DNA of 56,087 nucleotides from Acaryochloris sp. IP29b_bin.137 (GTDB taxonomy: Bacteria; Cyanobacteriota; Cyanobacteriia; Thermosynechococcales; Thermosynechococcaceae): the NCBI RefSeq assembly GCF_028285745.1, contig NZ_JANQOP010000047.1, positions 1 to 56,087 on the forward strand, in the 5' to 3' direction. Position numbers and translations under genes: made by a program. This document shows positions 34,260 to 41,833 of the stretch, piece by piece (position 1 is the stretch's first letter; each line of letters starts with the position of its first letter). The notes beneath the pieces were generated by a model. The model was not told the DNA's origin and did not search any database. It was given only the letters and a program-made list of their open reading frames with translations.

Positions 34260-34982
34260 CTACCAGCGAACGTTGAATGCTGCACGCATCATCAGGGGAT
34301 GGGCAATCCAAAACAACCAGACAAACCCAGCTACCCCGACATAGGCGAGCTTAAAAAACTCTCTCAGTTGAAAGGTTTGTTTGCCCTGGGCAATGGCCAG
34401 AAAGGGCACGATGGAGGTGCGAGCCTTGACCGCTGCAAAGGCCTCTCCATAGCGTTTAGCCAAACGCTGATCGCCATGCCAGACGCCGAATAAGTGATAG
34501 CCAATCAGTCCCAAACAGGTGGCCAACGTAAACGAAGTGCCAACCCAGAGCAAGTGGGCAATACACCAAATCACCTGGCCCACCATTTGGGGATGGCGAC
34601 AAATACGAATAATGCCCGTTTCGTAGAGATGGACTTGGGGTTTTTGGATGGCCGCAATTTCTAGCAGATTAAAGGTGGCAGGATAGAGAAAAATAAAGGA
34701 AATGGCCGACAACGCCCAGACAAAGCTTTTCAAGCCAGGGGTGCCCTGCAGCTGCCAGAGCTGCACCCCATCGTATCGATGCTTGAGAAAATAGCCGATC
34801 ACAATCACGGCTGCAGTGATACTCGCTAAGGCAAAAATCACGCGATAGAGTCGCGCCCCTAATTTTTTCTCTGCGGCCATGCGCAGGGAGGCCAAACCGC
34901 TATGGGTTAACCCAAAGCCGCCCAGTAAGGCCAACATGATGAAGTGAGAGGGGGCAAACCAAGAATGGGGATCAGTGGACAT
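34260..34982 (-). CDS. NnrU-family membrane protein (15-cis-zeta-carotene isomerase-like)
   Basis: A 240-residue polytopic protein, with 6-7 hydrophobic segments. It shows the NnrU/isoprenylcysteine-methyltransferase-like pattern: LLGGFGLTHSGLASLRMAAEK in the first helix, LYRVIFALASITAA, and ICRHPQMVGQVIWCIAHLLW (around residues 128-147), where HPQMVGQ is the family motif. The plant carotenoid enzyme Z-ISO is a member of this family; whether this protein isomerises zeta-carotene or has another function is open. It is next to the YaaW-like gene (12 bp below it), same strand. Confidence 0.75.
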   Translation of the reverse strand: MSTDPHSWFAPSHFIMLALLGGFGLTHSGLASLRMAAEKKLGARLYRVIFALASITAAVIVIGYFLKHRYDGVQLWQLQGTPGLKSFVWALSAISFIFLYPATFNLLEIAAIQKPQVHLYETGIIRICRHPQMVGQVIWCIAHLLWVGTSFTLATCLGLIGYHLFGVWHGDQRLAKRYGEAFAAVKARTSIVPFLAIAQGKQTFQLREFFKLAYVGVAGFVWLFWIAHPLMMRAAFNVRW

Positions 34983-34994
34983 TTCGAATCATAC

Positions 34995-35813
34995 TCAAAC
35001 AGACTGCCAAGACGCGTCCCCCCGAATAAGACGAATTTGGGCCAGGGTAAAGATCACTGGAATGACGCGCCCGTAGTTGGTTGCGATCGCACGCCAACCC
35101 AGGTCTGCAAACAAGCCAATCCACAGAGCTGAACTCACTACCGTCAACGCCCCGCGCATCACGCCATATCGGGCTGCATTCCAAGCCATACCACGTCGTG
35201 CTGCTTGCACCGCGATTTGTCCTTCGATTTGGGGGGCTGCTTGTCGAGCCACTTGATACACTGCCATTTGAGCCGCAAATTGCCGCGCCAAATGCTTTAA
35301 CAGCAAGGGGCGCAACACTGATGATACGGCTAAAGCGCTGCTTCCTTCCAGCAGCCATCGCCGGGGATCCGTTTGGCAATTTACGGGTAAGGGCGTCCCA
35401 GGGGCCTCAGCCAACGCTTTTTGGATTCGCTGTTGCAGCTGCTCCTGCTGATTCTCCGGCAACTTCTGCCAAGCTTCTTTGATCAGGTGCAAATAGATCT
35501 CAGCTTCTAAATCTGTAGTGGATAGGGTCGGTGAATAGCGAATTTTGAGGTGACGGCTAACTTGCACCAGGACTTGGCGATAGCTCAAGGTTTCCGTTTG
35601 CCCTTTCAGGACCGTAAATCCGTCGGCGGCTACAAAGCGGAAGCGGTTTTCAATAGCTTCTAACCAATCTTGGCGACTGGTCGCTTGGACCTGATCTGGC
35701 GTCGGTTCTTGCAGGTAATCGAGGGGGTTATATCGGCGTCGAAACAGCAAATCCGTCAGGTCTTGCAATTCTTCTTCCGTCGCTAATTCTAGTGCCTGCC
35801 TCAGCTCGTTCAT
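34995..35813 (-). CDS. YaaW-like (UPF0174) protein
   Basis: A 272-residue protein. The N-terminal half is acidic and helical; LSYRQVLVQVSRHLKI and STTDLEAEIYLHLIKEAWQKLP (split) resemble the conserved core of the YaaW/UPF0174 family. The C-terminal half has hydrophobic stretches around 155-200 and 215-245 that may associate with membrane. The function of the family is unknown. The call rests on pattern memory, not an alignment. The start is the ATG at 35813, and the gene is close behind the LD-carboxypeptidase gene with 59 bp between, same strand. Confidence 0.6.
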   Translation of the reverse strand: MNELRQALELATEEELQDLTDLLFRRRYNPLDYLQEPTPDQVQATSRQDWLEAIENRFRFVAADGFTVLKGQTETLSYRQVLVQVSRHLKIRYSPTLSTTDLEAEIYLHLIKEAWQKLPENQQEQLQQRIQKALAEAPGTPLPVNCQTDPRRWLLEGSSALAVSSVLRPLLLKHLARQFAAQMAVYQVARQAAPQIEGQIAVQAARRGMAWNAARYGVMRGALTVVSSALWIGLFADLGWRAIATNYGRVIPVIFTLAQIRLIRGDASWQSV

Positions 35814-35872
35814 GCCTAGGGTCCTGATGGTCTCTACCTTTTACGATAGCGTACAGATTAAAAGACGGATCC

Positions 35873-36766
35873 CTAGGGAGTCTCAACGGTCAATGTCCCC
35901 TGATCGCCGTCTAACTGGGCGGGGACACCCACCGGTAAGGCCGCGTTGGGAGCACCATGGCCAAAGGGTAACGCTGACACAATCGGAATGCCTAAATCCC
36001 CCAAGCGATCGCGGAGAACTTCTTCCACCGTTAAGCTGAGAACCCCGGCAGGGGCTTCGCAATCACTAAAGCGTCCAAGGGCAATCCCTTTTACCTGCTT
36101 CAATACCCCACTCATGCGCCATTGGGTCAGCATCCGATCCAGCCGATAGGGCGCTTCCCCCACATCTTCTAGGGCTAAGATCACCTGATCTAGCTGCGGG
36201 CAGAGAGACGTTCCTAAGATATGGGTCGCCACCGTTAAATTACCGGGTAATAAGACACCGGTTGCTTTGCCCTGGCCCCAACCTTGGCCTGTTAGAGCTG
36301 GAATGGGGCGACCGGCGAGCCAATCAAACAGTCGCTTCTGGGACCAGTCGGGTTCCTGGGCCAAGGTGGTCATCACCGGCCCGTGGACACTGGCAATCCC
36401 CTGGGTGGCCAGTCCCCAAAGCAGAGCCGTCACATCAGAAAACCCCACCAGCCATTTGGCAGGGGTGGGAGGCCAGTCCCAATCCTCTAAAAGTCGAGCG
36501 CCGCCATAACCACCTCGTCCACAAAAAATGCCGGAGTAGTTGCCTTTGAGCCCTTCGATCAGGGCTTGTCTGCGCTGAATATCGGTGCCAGCAAGATAGC
36601 CCCACTGGGCGGTGATGTTCGGGGATAGGTGGATGGTGTAGGCGTGAGATCGCAACACTGCAACTCCTCGATCAAAGTCGTTCCGTTCTCTTAATACCCC
36701 ACTCGGCATCGTTACCCAGAGGTCATCCCCCGGTTGCAAAAAAGGAGGTAACTGACAAGCTCTCAT
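35873..36766 (-). CDS. LD-carboxypeptidase (peptidase family S66)
   Basis: A 297-residue protein from ATG 36766; a longer frame to 36832 adds non-family residues and overlaps the upstream gene. It begins RACQLPPFLQPGDDLWVTMPSG, typical of the S66 N-domain. The catalytic serine lies in WLVGFSDVTALLWG (about residues 96-109), preceded by FCGRGGYGGARLLEDWDW. A Glu in LALEDVGEAPYRLDRML and a His in ALPFGHGAPNAALPVG complete the Ser-Glu-His triad. S66 enzymes cut the D-alanine from muropeptide tetrapeptides during cell-wall recycling, or process microcin-like peptides. It directly follows the glycosyltransferase gene with 4 bp between. Confidence 0.9.
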   Translation of the reverse strand: MRACQLPPFLQPGDDLWVTMPSGVLRERNDFDRGVAVLRSHAYTIHLSPNITAQWGYLAGTDIQRRQALIEGLKGNYSGIFCGRGGYGGARLLEDWDWPPTPAKWLVGFSDVTALLWGLATQGIASVHGPVMTTLAQEPDWSQKRLFDWLAGRPIPALTGQGWGQGKATGVLLPGNLTVATHILGTSLCPQLDQVILALEDVGEAPYRLDRMLTQWRMSGVLKQVKGIALGRFSDCEAPAGVLSLTVEEVLRDRLGDLGIPIVSALPFGHGAPNAALPVGVPAQLDGDQGTLTVETP

Positions 36767-36770
36767 AGGG

Positions 36771-37856
36771 TTATTGCTCTGGTTGAGATAGGATTTTGGC
36801 AAACCATTGTTCAAGACGCTGAGCAAAGGCAATCAAAGAATACTCCTGCTCGGCTTGCTGCCGACAGGACTGCCGATCAATCTCGGGCAATTTGCCAATG
36901 GCCGCAACCAGGCCATCGACACTGTCAGGTTCTACGAGCCAACCCGTTTTTCCCGGCTGCACAATTTCTGCTGGACCGCCCCTGTTGTAGGCAATGACCG
37001 GAACCCCACAGGCCAAAGCTTCAATGACGACATTGCCAAAGGCCTCTACCCAGCGAGGCGTCACCAGTAGGCCTTGGCTATAGCGTAAGACCTCTTGCAT
37101 CGCAGTTGTATCGAGAAACCCCAGATAGTCGATGTTGGCATGGGGAAACTGAGCCTGAATTTGATCAAAATAGGCCTGATCTTGAATATGACCCATAATT
37201 TTGAGAGCTTGGCCTGTTTGATCCACCGCGGCTACCGCATCTTCCAACGCTTTCTCAGGCGCAATCCGTCCGAGCCAACATAAATAGTCCTCTGGATTAG
37301 GGGTGAATTGGTAAAGGTCTAAATTAAAGCCGTTCCTCACGGAATAGCAGTGCTCGGCAAAGGGAAAGGTATTGGCCTGTGCTTGGGTATGCACGCCGAT
37401 GGTGTGGGGAAATTGGTTGGCAATTTGACCAATGATTTGATCCATCGCGTCGGTCAGCGACCCCATGCTAATCAGATGGGCAATGGGAGTGTCTAGAAAG
37501 GGCGTTAAGTAAAGGGGGAGCCAATCGTAGGCAAAATTGACGATCAGATCAAACTCAGATTGCAAAGTTTGAACCTGCAGCCACATGTTGGCAAGAACCG
37601 AGTTCTCAGGCATGTGAACCGGAGTATGCCGAACTTGAGTTTGGGCTGGAATCTGAGGAGACCCGGCCACAGGAATGACTTCTGCTTGGGGCAGTTGAGA
37701 CTGCTGAGGAGCCATCACCTGGATTTGATGCCCCTGCTGGGTTAATGCCTCCAGCATATTGAGAAGGGTCAGCTCCACTCCGCCCCCTGCCCCAGAGCCC
37801 AGAGGGCCGAGAGGCGTAGAGACAAATAGTAATCGATAGGATTGACCCGCAGACAC
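36771..37856 (-). CDS. Glycosyltransferase family 4 protein
   Basis: About 361 residues from a GTG at 37856; the frame is open to an ATG at 37958, but a terminator hairpin for the upstream gene lies over 37936-37969, so the start must be downstream. The N-domain opens RLLFVSTPLGPLGSGAGGG, and the C-domain shows YLCWLGRIAPEKALEDAVAA, ALKIMG and the E-x7-E element in EAFGNVVIEALACGVPVIAY with NRGGPAEIV. GT4 enzymes transfer sugars from nucleotide donors, retaining the anomeric state. Donor and acceptor cannot be read from the sequence. No recognisable ribosome binding site is seen before the GTG. Confidence 0.85.
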   Translation of the reverse strand: MSAGQSYRLLFVSTPLGPLGSGAGGGVELTLLNMLEALTQQGHQIQVMAPQQSQLPQAEVIPVAGSPQIPAQTQVRHTPVHMPENSVLANMWLQVQTLQSEFDLIVNFAYDWLPLYLTPFLDTPIAHLISMGSLTDAMDQIIGQIANQFPHTIGVHTQAQANTFPFAEHCYSVRNGFNLDLYQFTPNPEDYLCWLGRIAPEKALEDAVAAVDQTGQALKIMGHIQDQAYFDQIQAQFPHANIDYLGFLDTTAMQEVLRYSQGLLVTPRWVEAFGNVVIEALACGVPVIAYNRGGPAEIVQPGKTGWLVEPDSVDGLVAAIGKLPEIDRQSCRQQAEQEYSLIAFAQRLEQWFAKILSQPEQ

Positions 37857-37935
37857 CAACGATAAGAACTGATTGAATAGCTTCAGCAGTCTAACAGAGT
37901 TGAACAACCCCGGGAATAGGATTTGGAGAAAAAAT

Positions 37936-37969
37936 ACACCGATGGATGAGGGACTCAAACCATCGGTGT
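37936..37969 (-). terminator. Hairpin terminator after the 47-codon gene
   Basis: ACACCGATGG at 37936-37945 pairs with CCATCGGTGT at 37960-37969 with a 14-base loop. On the minus strand the stem is followed by ATTTTTT (plus-strand A run at 37929-37935). A clear Rho-independent terminator for transcription arriving from the right, just 28 bp past the stop of the 47-codon gene. Confidence 0.8.
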
Positions 37970-37997
37970 GGGGTGATTTTGATGGGAGACATCCAGC

Positions 37998-38141
37998 TTA
38001 GGCAGCGGGATTGAGAGTGCCTTCCTCTTGACTCAGGGCGATTACAATTTCATCTACTTCATGGGGAGATAAGCGGGTCAATTCTCGAACCCAGAATCGG
38101 AGGAGTTCTTTTTGATTAGTATTGTCGCAAATAGTCGTCAT
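37998..38141 (-). CDS. 47-residue protein of unknown function
   Basis: ATG at 38141 with a GGAG about 7 bases upstream decides this start; the same frame opens further at 38183 without such support. The protein, starting MTTICDNTNQKELLRF, is helical and acidic near the end (SPHEVDEIVIALSQEEG). No family is recognised. Own terminator downstream. Expressed short proteins of this sort are common in cyanobacteria but not annotated uniformly. Confidence 0.65.
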   Translation of the reverse strand: MTTICDNTNQKELLRFWVRELTRLSPHEVDEIVIALSQEEGTLNPAA

Positions 38142-38483
38142 ATGTAGACTCCGATAGCTTCGATACCCGTGAAGTATATACACCCTGCCAATGGATATGT
38201 GGTAGGCTGCGCTACACCTTCGTAAAAAATTGTGTAACCCTATTTACAATAGGTCCATAACTGCTGATTTTTCCTTTCGATTAATTAACCGAAAGGAACT
38301 GGGATCGAACATTCCTAAAACAGTGTTAAAGGGTACCCCCTTTCTCTGTTCGGTCAATTACTGTGAGATATGGTTACACTAGGTGCATAAGCCAGAAACT
38401 CCTTTGGATGACCTAACTGCAGCAACCAAACGCTGTCGTTCGCTCAGATAAACACATAGATAAGAGTGGTTGAGAATTGACCT
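38142..38483. other. Long intergenic region upstream of CP12
   Basis: This 342-bp stretch separates the divergent 47-codon gene and CP12. It holds an almost perfect 28-bp palindrome at 38271-38298 (listed separately) and a smaller repeat CCTAT-TTACA-ATAGG at about 38239-38253. No RNA gene or additional open frame is visible; it is likely the promoter region for both flanking genes. Confidence 0.5.
38271..38298. promoter_or_regulatory. 28-bp near-perfect palindrome, candidate operator
   Basis: Arms TTCCTTTCG at 38271-38279 and CGAAAGGAA at 38290-38298 enclose ATTAATTAAC; with the centre TTAATTAA the whole 28 bp is symmetric except for one base pair (38280 and 38289). No T run follows on either strand, so it is not a usual terminator. 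It lies about 185 bp before the CP12 start codon and could bind a dimeric regulator. Confidence 0.45.
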
Positions 38484-38711
38484 ATGAGCAATATTCAAGA
38501 AAAGATTGAAAAAGAACTAGAGCAAGCCCGCGAGACTTGTGATACCAGTGGTGCAACATCTGGTGAATGCGCAGCGGCTTGGGATGCCGTAGAAGAATTG
38601 CAGGCAGAAGCTTCTCATCAGCGCAAAAGCAATAACGAGGGCAAAAACTCCCTTGAGCAATATTGTGATGATAATCCTGATGCCGCTGAGTGCCGCATTT
38701 ATGACGACTAG
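38484..38711 (+). CDS. CP12 protein (first copy)
   Basis: A 75-residue protein of the CP12 family with both redox pairs: Cys19/Cys29 and Cys61/Cys70, plus the core AWDAVEELQAEASHQ (residues 32-46) that identifies the family. CP12 is intrinsically disordered when reduced; oxidised in the dark it ties phosphoribulokinase and GAPDH into an inactive complex and so controls the Calvin cycle. The C-terminus CDDNPDAAECRIYDD binds GAPDH. A strong terminator follows 43 bp after the stop, so it is monocistronic. The second CP12 gene is 1.2 kb downstream. Confidence 0.95.
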   Translation: MSNIQEKIEKELEQARETCDTSGATSGECAAAWDAVEELQAEASHQRKSNNEGKNSLEQYCDDNPDAAECRIYDD

Positions 38712-38753
38712 TTTTGCCTTCCAAGGCTAGGGTATCGATTCATAAGCTTCTTC

Positions 38754-38784
38754 AAAAAGACAACCTGATGAGGTTGTCTTTTTT
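38754..38784 (+). terminator. Strong Rho-independent terminator after CP12
   Basis: An 8-bp stem AGACAACC/GGTTGTCT (38758-38765 with 38772-38779) extended by an A run before and a T run after (TTTTTT at 38779-38784). Loop TGATGA. Confidence 0.9.
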
Positions 38785-38811
38785 CTATGGTTCAGGGTCT
38801 AGGAGGTGGAT

Positions 38812-39681
38812 ATGTCCGTATGGACTGAAATTCAACACCAGATTGGCCAGGTGTTAGGGCGAGACTTTGTGATTGCGGATCGCAGATCCGTCGGGGGGGG
38901 CAGTATCAATCAAGCCTTTCAAGTGAATGATGAGCATCAGTCCTATTTCGTAAAGCTCAATCAAGCCAGCAAAGTTGCCATGTTTGAAGCTGAAGCGGCA
39001 GGTCTCAAAGAAATGCAGGATTCCCGAACCATTCGGGTCCCCCGACCCTTAGGATGGGGCACCGCTGAAGGACACAGCTACATTATTCTCGAATGGATTC
39101 CCCTAGGCCATGGAGATTCCCAGGCTTGGTTTGCAATGGGCCAACAATTGGCAACCATGCATCGCCAAACTCACGAACAAGGGTTTGGCTGGCATCAGCG
39201 CAACACAATTGGCGATACTCCTCAACGGAATCCCTGGACAGCAGACTGGGGAGAATTTTTTGCGGAACATCGCATTGGCTATCAACTGCAACTTGCCCAA
39301 CGTGGCAGTCATTTTCGCCACTGGGAAGCGCTTGTGGATAAAATTCCCACCTTATTAGCTCACCACCCCGCCCCCTCTTTGGTACATGGCGATCTATGGT
39401 CGGGGAATGCCGCTTTTAGTCAAGGTGGGGAACCCATTATTCTGGACCCTGCGACCTACTATGGCGATCGAGAAGTCGATATGGCAATGACCGAACTGTT
39501 TGGAGGATTTCCACCAGCGTTCTACAAGGGCTATCAAGCGGCTTGGCCGCTGTCCGAGGGATATCAACAGCGCAAAATTCTCTATAACTTGTATCACATC
39601 CTCAATCACTTCAATTTGTTTGGAGGAGGATATGCATCGCAGGCCCAGCAGATGATTGAGCAAGTTTTGAGGACGGTTTAG
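38812..39681 (+). CDS. Fructosamine kinase family protein
   Basis: About 289 residues from the ATG at 38812, chosen because AGGAGG at 38801-38806 is correctly spaced for it; the frame also allows a GTG at 38806 inside that ribosome binding site. The sequence fits the fructosamine/ketosamine-3-kinase fold: GGGSINQAF in the N-lobe, YFVKLN for the ATP Lys, ILEWIPLG hinge, and catalytic HGDLWSGNAAF (about residues 195-205) followed by LDPATYYGDREVDMAMTELF. These kinases phosphorylate glycated protein residues so that the sugar comes off. It sits between two CP12 genes; no functional link is visible apart from position. Confidence 0.9.
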   Translation: MSVWTEIQHQIGQVLGRDFVIADRRSVGGGSINQAFQVNDEHQSYFVKLNQASKVAMFEAEAAGLKEMQDSRTIRVPRPLGWGTAEGHSYIILEWIPLGHGDSQAWFAMGQQLATMHRQTHEQGFGWHQRNTIGDTPQRNPWTADWGEFFAEHRIGYQLQLAQRGSHFRHWEALVDKIPTLLAHHPAPSLVHGDLWSGNAAFSQGGEPIILDPATYYGDREVDMAMTELFGGFPPAFYKGYQAAWPLSEGYQQRKILYNLYHILNHFNLFGGGYASQAQQMIEQVLRTV

Positions 39682-39862
39682 GCCGAACTGGGTCGGTACT
39701 ATTACGGAGTTAACGCTATCTTTGCCGAATAAACCGATCGAGGAGTTACGGGTTTCTACCGCTGTCGGTGCCAGGATGGCCTAGCTAGGTTAGAGAGGAA
39801 GTTTTCAGAGTGATGGTTCTCATGACGCCACTCTGGCCGCAACGTTAGGAATGTGATTAAAA

Positions 39863-40126
39863 ATGCCCCTTACTTTAGAGACAGCTACTTCTACCCTTGA
39901 ACCACCCGTCGCTATGGAAAAGCGGATGCAAGATGCTTTGTCCCAGGCTCGGGCAACTTGTGCCAACGAAGGTGCCACATCTAAGGCCTGCGCAGTTGCT
40001 TGGGATATTGTCGAGGAACTGCAAGCTGAATATTCTCATCAGAAAGTGCAAGAGCAGCCTTCTGAGTTCGACGGTTTTTGCAATGACAACCCCAATGCCG
40101 AAGAGTGCCGCGTCTACGACGTTTAA
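39863..40126 (+). CDS. CP12 protein (second copy, longer N-terminus)
   Basis: An 87-residue CP12. The paired cysteines are at 33/43 and 73/82, the core WDIVEELQAEYSHQ at 47-60 and the C-terminus CNDNPNAEECRVYDV. It has about 14 more residues at the N-terminus (rich in Thr, ending MEKRM) than the first copy; an ATG at residue 18 (39914) would be an alternative start. Function as for CP12: dark inactivation of PRK and GAPDH. The differences outside the Cys motifs suggest paralogues that may be used under different conditions; this is inference. Confidence 0.94.
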   Translation: MPLTLETATSTLEPPVAMEKRMQDALSQARATCANEGATSKACAVAWDIVEELQAEYSHQKVQEQPSEFDGFCNDNPNAEECRVYDV

Positions 40127-40223
40127 CGGGCCATTGTTTTATCCCATATTGGGCCGTCAGCATAGGTGAAGGTTAGATTGGTGTTACTTCTCAATCTCCT
40201 TCCTCTTGCTGATATCCTCGAGT

Positions 40224-40640
40224 ATGCGATCGCAACCCCGATTAAAATGGCTAGCGCTGATCTACGCTGCCCTATTTGGCTGGATACTGGTTTTAGCCTA
40301 TACCGGAAATTTACCGTCTCAACTAGCGGTTATTCCTTACTATGACAAGTTTGGCCATATCATTCTGTATGGTGTGGCCACTTATCTTGGTCATCGTCTT
40401 CTCCATCGATTTACTTTCCGCTTGGGCCATTTTCGCCTTCCCCTATGGGTAATAGCGTTTAGTACATGGACCTTAGCAGAAGAAGGAGCCCAGTTTTTTG
40501 CTCCAACCCGCTCCTTGGATGCCCTAGATCTTGTTTGTAGCGCGCTAGGGATCGGAACTGGATACTGGCTTGCAAAGCAACAACTCTCCCAGCCATCAGC
40601 CTACTCAGACGGCTCACAGCTGCCAGAATCAAAGCACTAA
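40224..40640 (+). CDS. VanZ-like membrane protein
   Basis: A 138-residue protein from the ATG at 40224 (a TTG at 40206 is in frame). Four hydrophobic segments; the family pattern is visible in WILVLAYTG (first helix region), YYDKFGHIILYGVATYLGH (around residues 40-58), and WTLAEEGAQFF with TRSLDALDLVCSALGIGTG (around 80-115), where the EE and the D-x-x-D are the conserved acids. VanZ proteins are linked to teicoplanin resistance and otherwise unknown. Followed by a GC-rich hairpin terminator. Confidence 0.82.
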   Translation: MRSQPRLKWLALIYAALFGWILVLAYTGNLPSQLAVIPYYDKFGHIILYGVATYLGHRLLHRFTFRLGHFRLPLWVIAFSTWTLAEEGAQFFAPTRSLDALDLVCSALGIGTGYWLAKQQLSQPSAYSDGSQLPESKH

Positions 40641-40650
40641 ATCAAGATAA

Positions 40651-40680
40651 AAAGCCCCTCAACTCACGTCGCGGGGCTTT
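40651..40680 (+). terminator. Hairpin terminator after the VanZ gene
   Basis: AAAGCCCC at 40651-40658 pairs with GGGGCTTT at 40673-40680 around 14 bases. Poly-A before and TTTCTG after allow it to work in either direction, mainly plus. Confidence 0.75.
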
Positions 40681-40984
40681 CTGTAATTGTGGTGATGTTT
40701 TCGCAAGAAAATACATCTGTCTTTAGTTATGCCCTATTGCAAGTTCAGATCTATCTACCCCATCTCGTTTTTTGCATCGATATGATGCAATTATTGCGTC
40801 GTCAGGTTCGGTATGAGGAATAAACTGAGCCGAAAGAAGGATGCCAGAGAAAATTATGCGGGCTGAAAACTTAATTCCTGAGCAACATAGGCAAAACCAA
40901 ACCTTTCGTTGTCTGAGATGATTTGATGGATACAAAGAAATACGTTCATCTCATACCGCTGCCAGTATCGAGTTTACAGCTAGC
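40681..40984. other. Intergenic region without recognisable genes
   Basis: About 300 bp between VanZ and the acyl-carrier-like gene. A 70-codon frame on the minus strand (40723-40935) has no recognisable features and is not called. There is no terminator apart from the VanZ one, and nothing I can identify as a mobile element, though degenerate remains cannot be excluded. Confidence 0.35.
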
Positions 40985-41542
40985 TTATATGGCTATCGTT
41001 GTTTCTCGGCCAGCATTAGTACTCATCTGATAACCAATAAAGTCAACAAGATTTTTCACGGTTTGAATATTTCCTACGGCTTGATCAGGGAGCTGAATAT
41101 CGAAAGCAGCTTCTAGGTCGTTTAAGATCTTAAGAAACTCACGCTTTTGAGCTAACTCATCAATGCGACTCGCCATATTGACCCGATGAGCACTAACCTC
41201 TGTACATTTACAAATCACTGAACAAGTTTTCAAAAAGATCGATCTAGTAAAGTCTACGTTAGTCCGGCTTGGCGTCTCTTTTTGAGTATGACTGCCTAGC
41301 CTCTTCTTATGAGAAGGGTAACTTTTTCTTTCTTCTAAATGGATATCAATCAAATCGCGAACCATCGGTAGCTCAACTTTGTGGCCGCTATAGGTGTAGA
41401 TTTTAGTGGCCATTTCCCAGACGAGTTGATCTCGTTCAGCTTCAGTTACTTCTGAATCTAGAAGAGATTCGGATGACTTTTTCTCTAGTTCGTTATCAAT
41501 GACCATCTTAAAAATGCTAAATGTATAGTCTTGATCTTTCAT
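40985..41542 (-). CDS. Hypothetical protein with acyl-carrier-like C-terminal domain lacking the serine
   Basis: A 185-residue protein from the ATG at 41542. The first 110 residues are unrecognised, charged and helical, with VKLPMVRDLID-like spacing (here VELPMVRDLIDIHLEE at about 57-72) and a basic patch. Residues from about 125 resemble an acyl carrier protein: helix II as FLKILNDLEAAFDIQLPD (FD at 147-148), then GNIQTVKNLVDFIGYQ as helices III-IV. In true ACPs the phosphopantetheine Ser lies 14 residues before that Phe; here the residue is Lys133. It cannot carry an acyl chain in the usual way, so it is perhaps a structural or interaction domain. Own terminator is not visible. Confidence 0.7.
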   Translation of the reverse strand: MKDQDYTFSIFKMVIDNELEKKSSESLLDSEVTEAERDQLVWEMATKIYTYSGHKVELPMVRDLIDIHLEERKSYPSHKKRLGSHTQKETPSRTNVDFTRSIFLKTCSVICKCTEVSAHRVNMASRIDELAQKREFLKILNDLEAAFDIQLPDQAVGNIQTVKNLVDFIGYQMSTNAGRETTIAI

Positions 41543-41833
41543 CAAACTATGCCCCCCTTATAGAAACAGGTAGATATATCGCTTATTATCTCAAGGCAGA
41601 ATATTCTCTAAATCATAAGTACATTTATTAAGTCTTTCTCTCTCGGCACTTGAACTAAAAAAGCCATGCAAATCGAGTAGTCTAAAATAGGAAATAATAT
41701 TGATATTGGCCCTTGCAAGGTCTCACCATAGATGTAGCTTAAGAAGTTTACGACGTTCAACAAATGACCTCTGCAATGAATTTAATAAAATTCAGGGTTT
41801 TGGGAGTTACGTTAATTTAGCTTGCTAATGTTA

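Noticed and set aside
40723-40935. 70-codon minus-strand frame between VanZ and the acyl-carrier-like gene
   Set aside because: No recognisable motif, no ribosome binding site, odd composition; possibly degenerate DNA.
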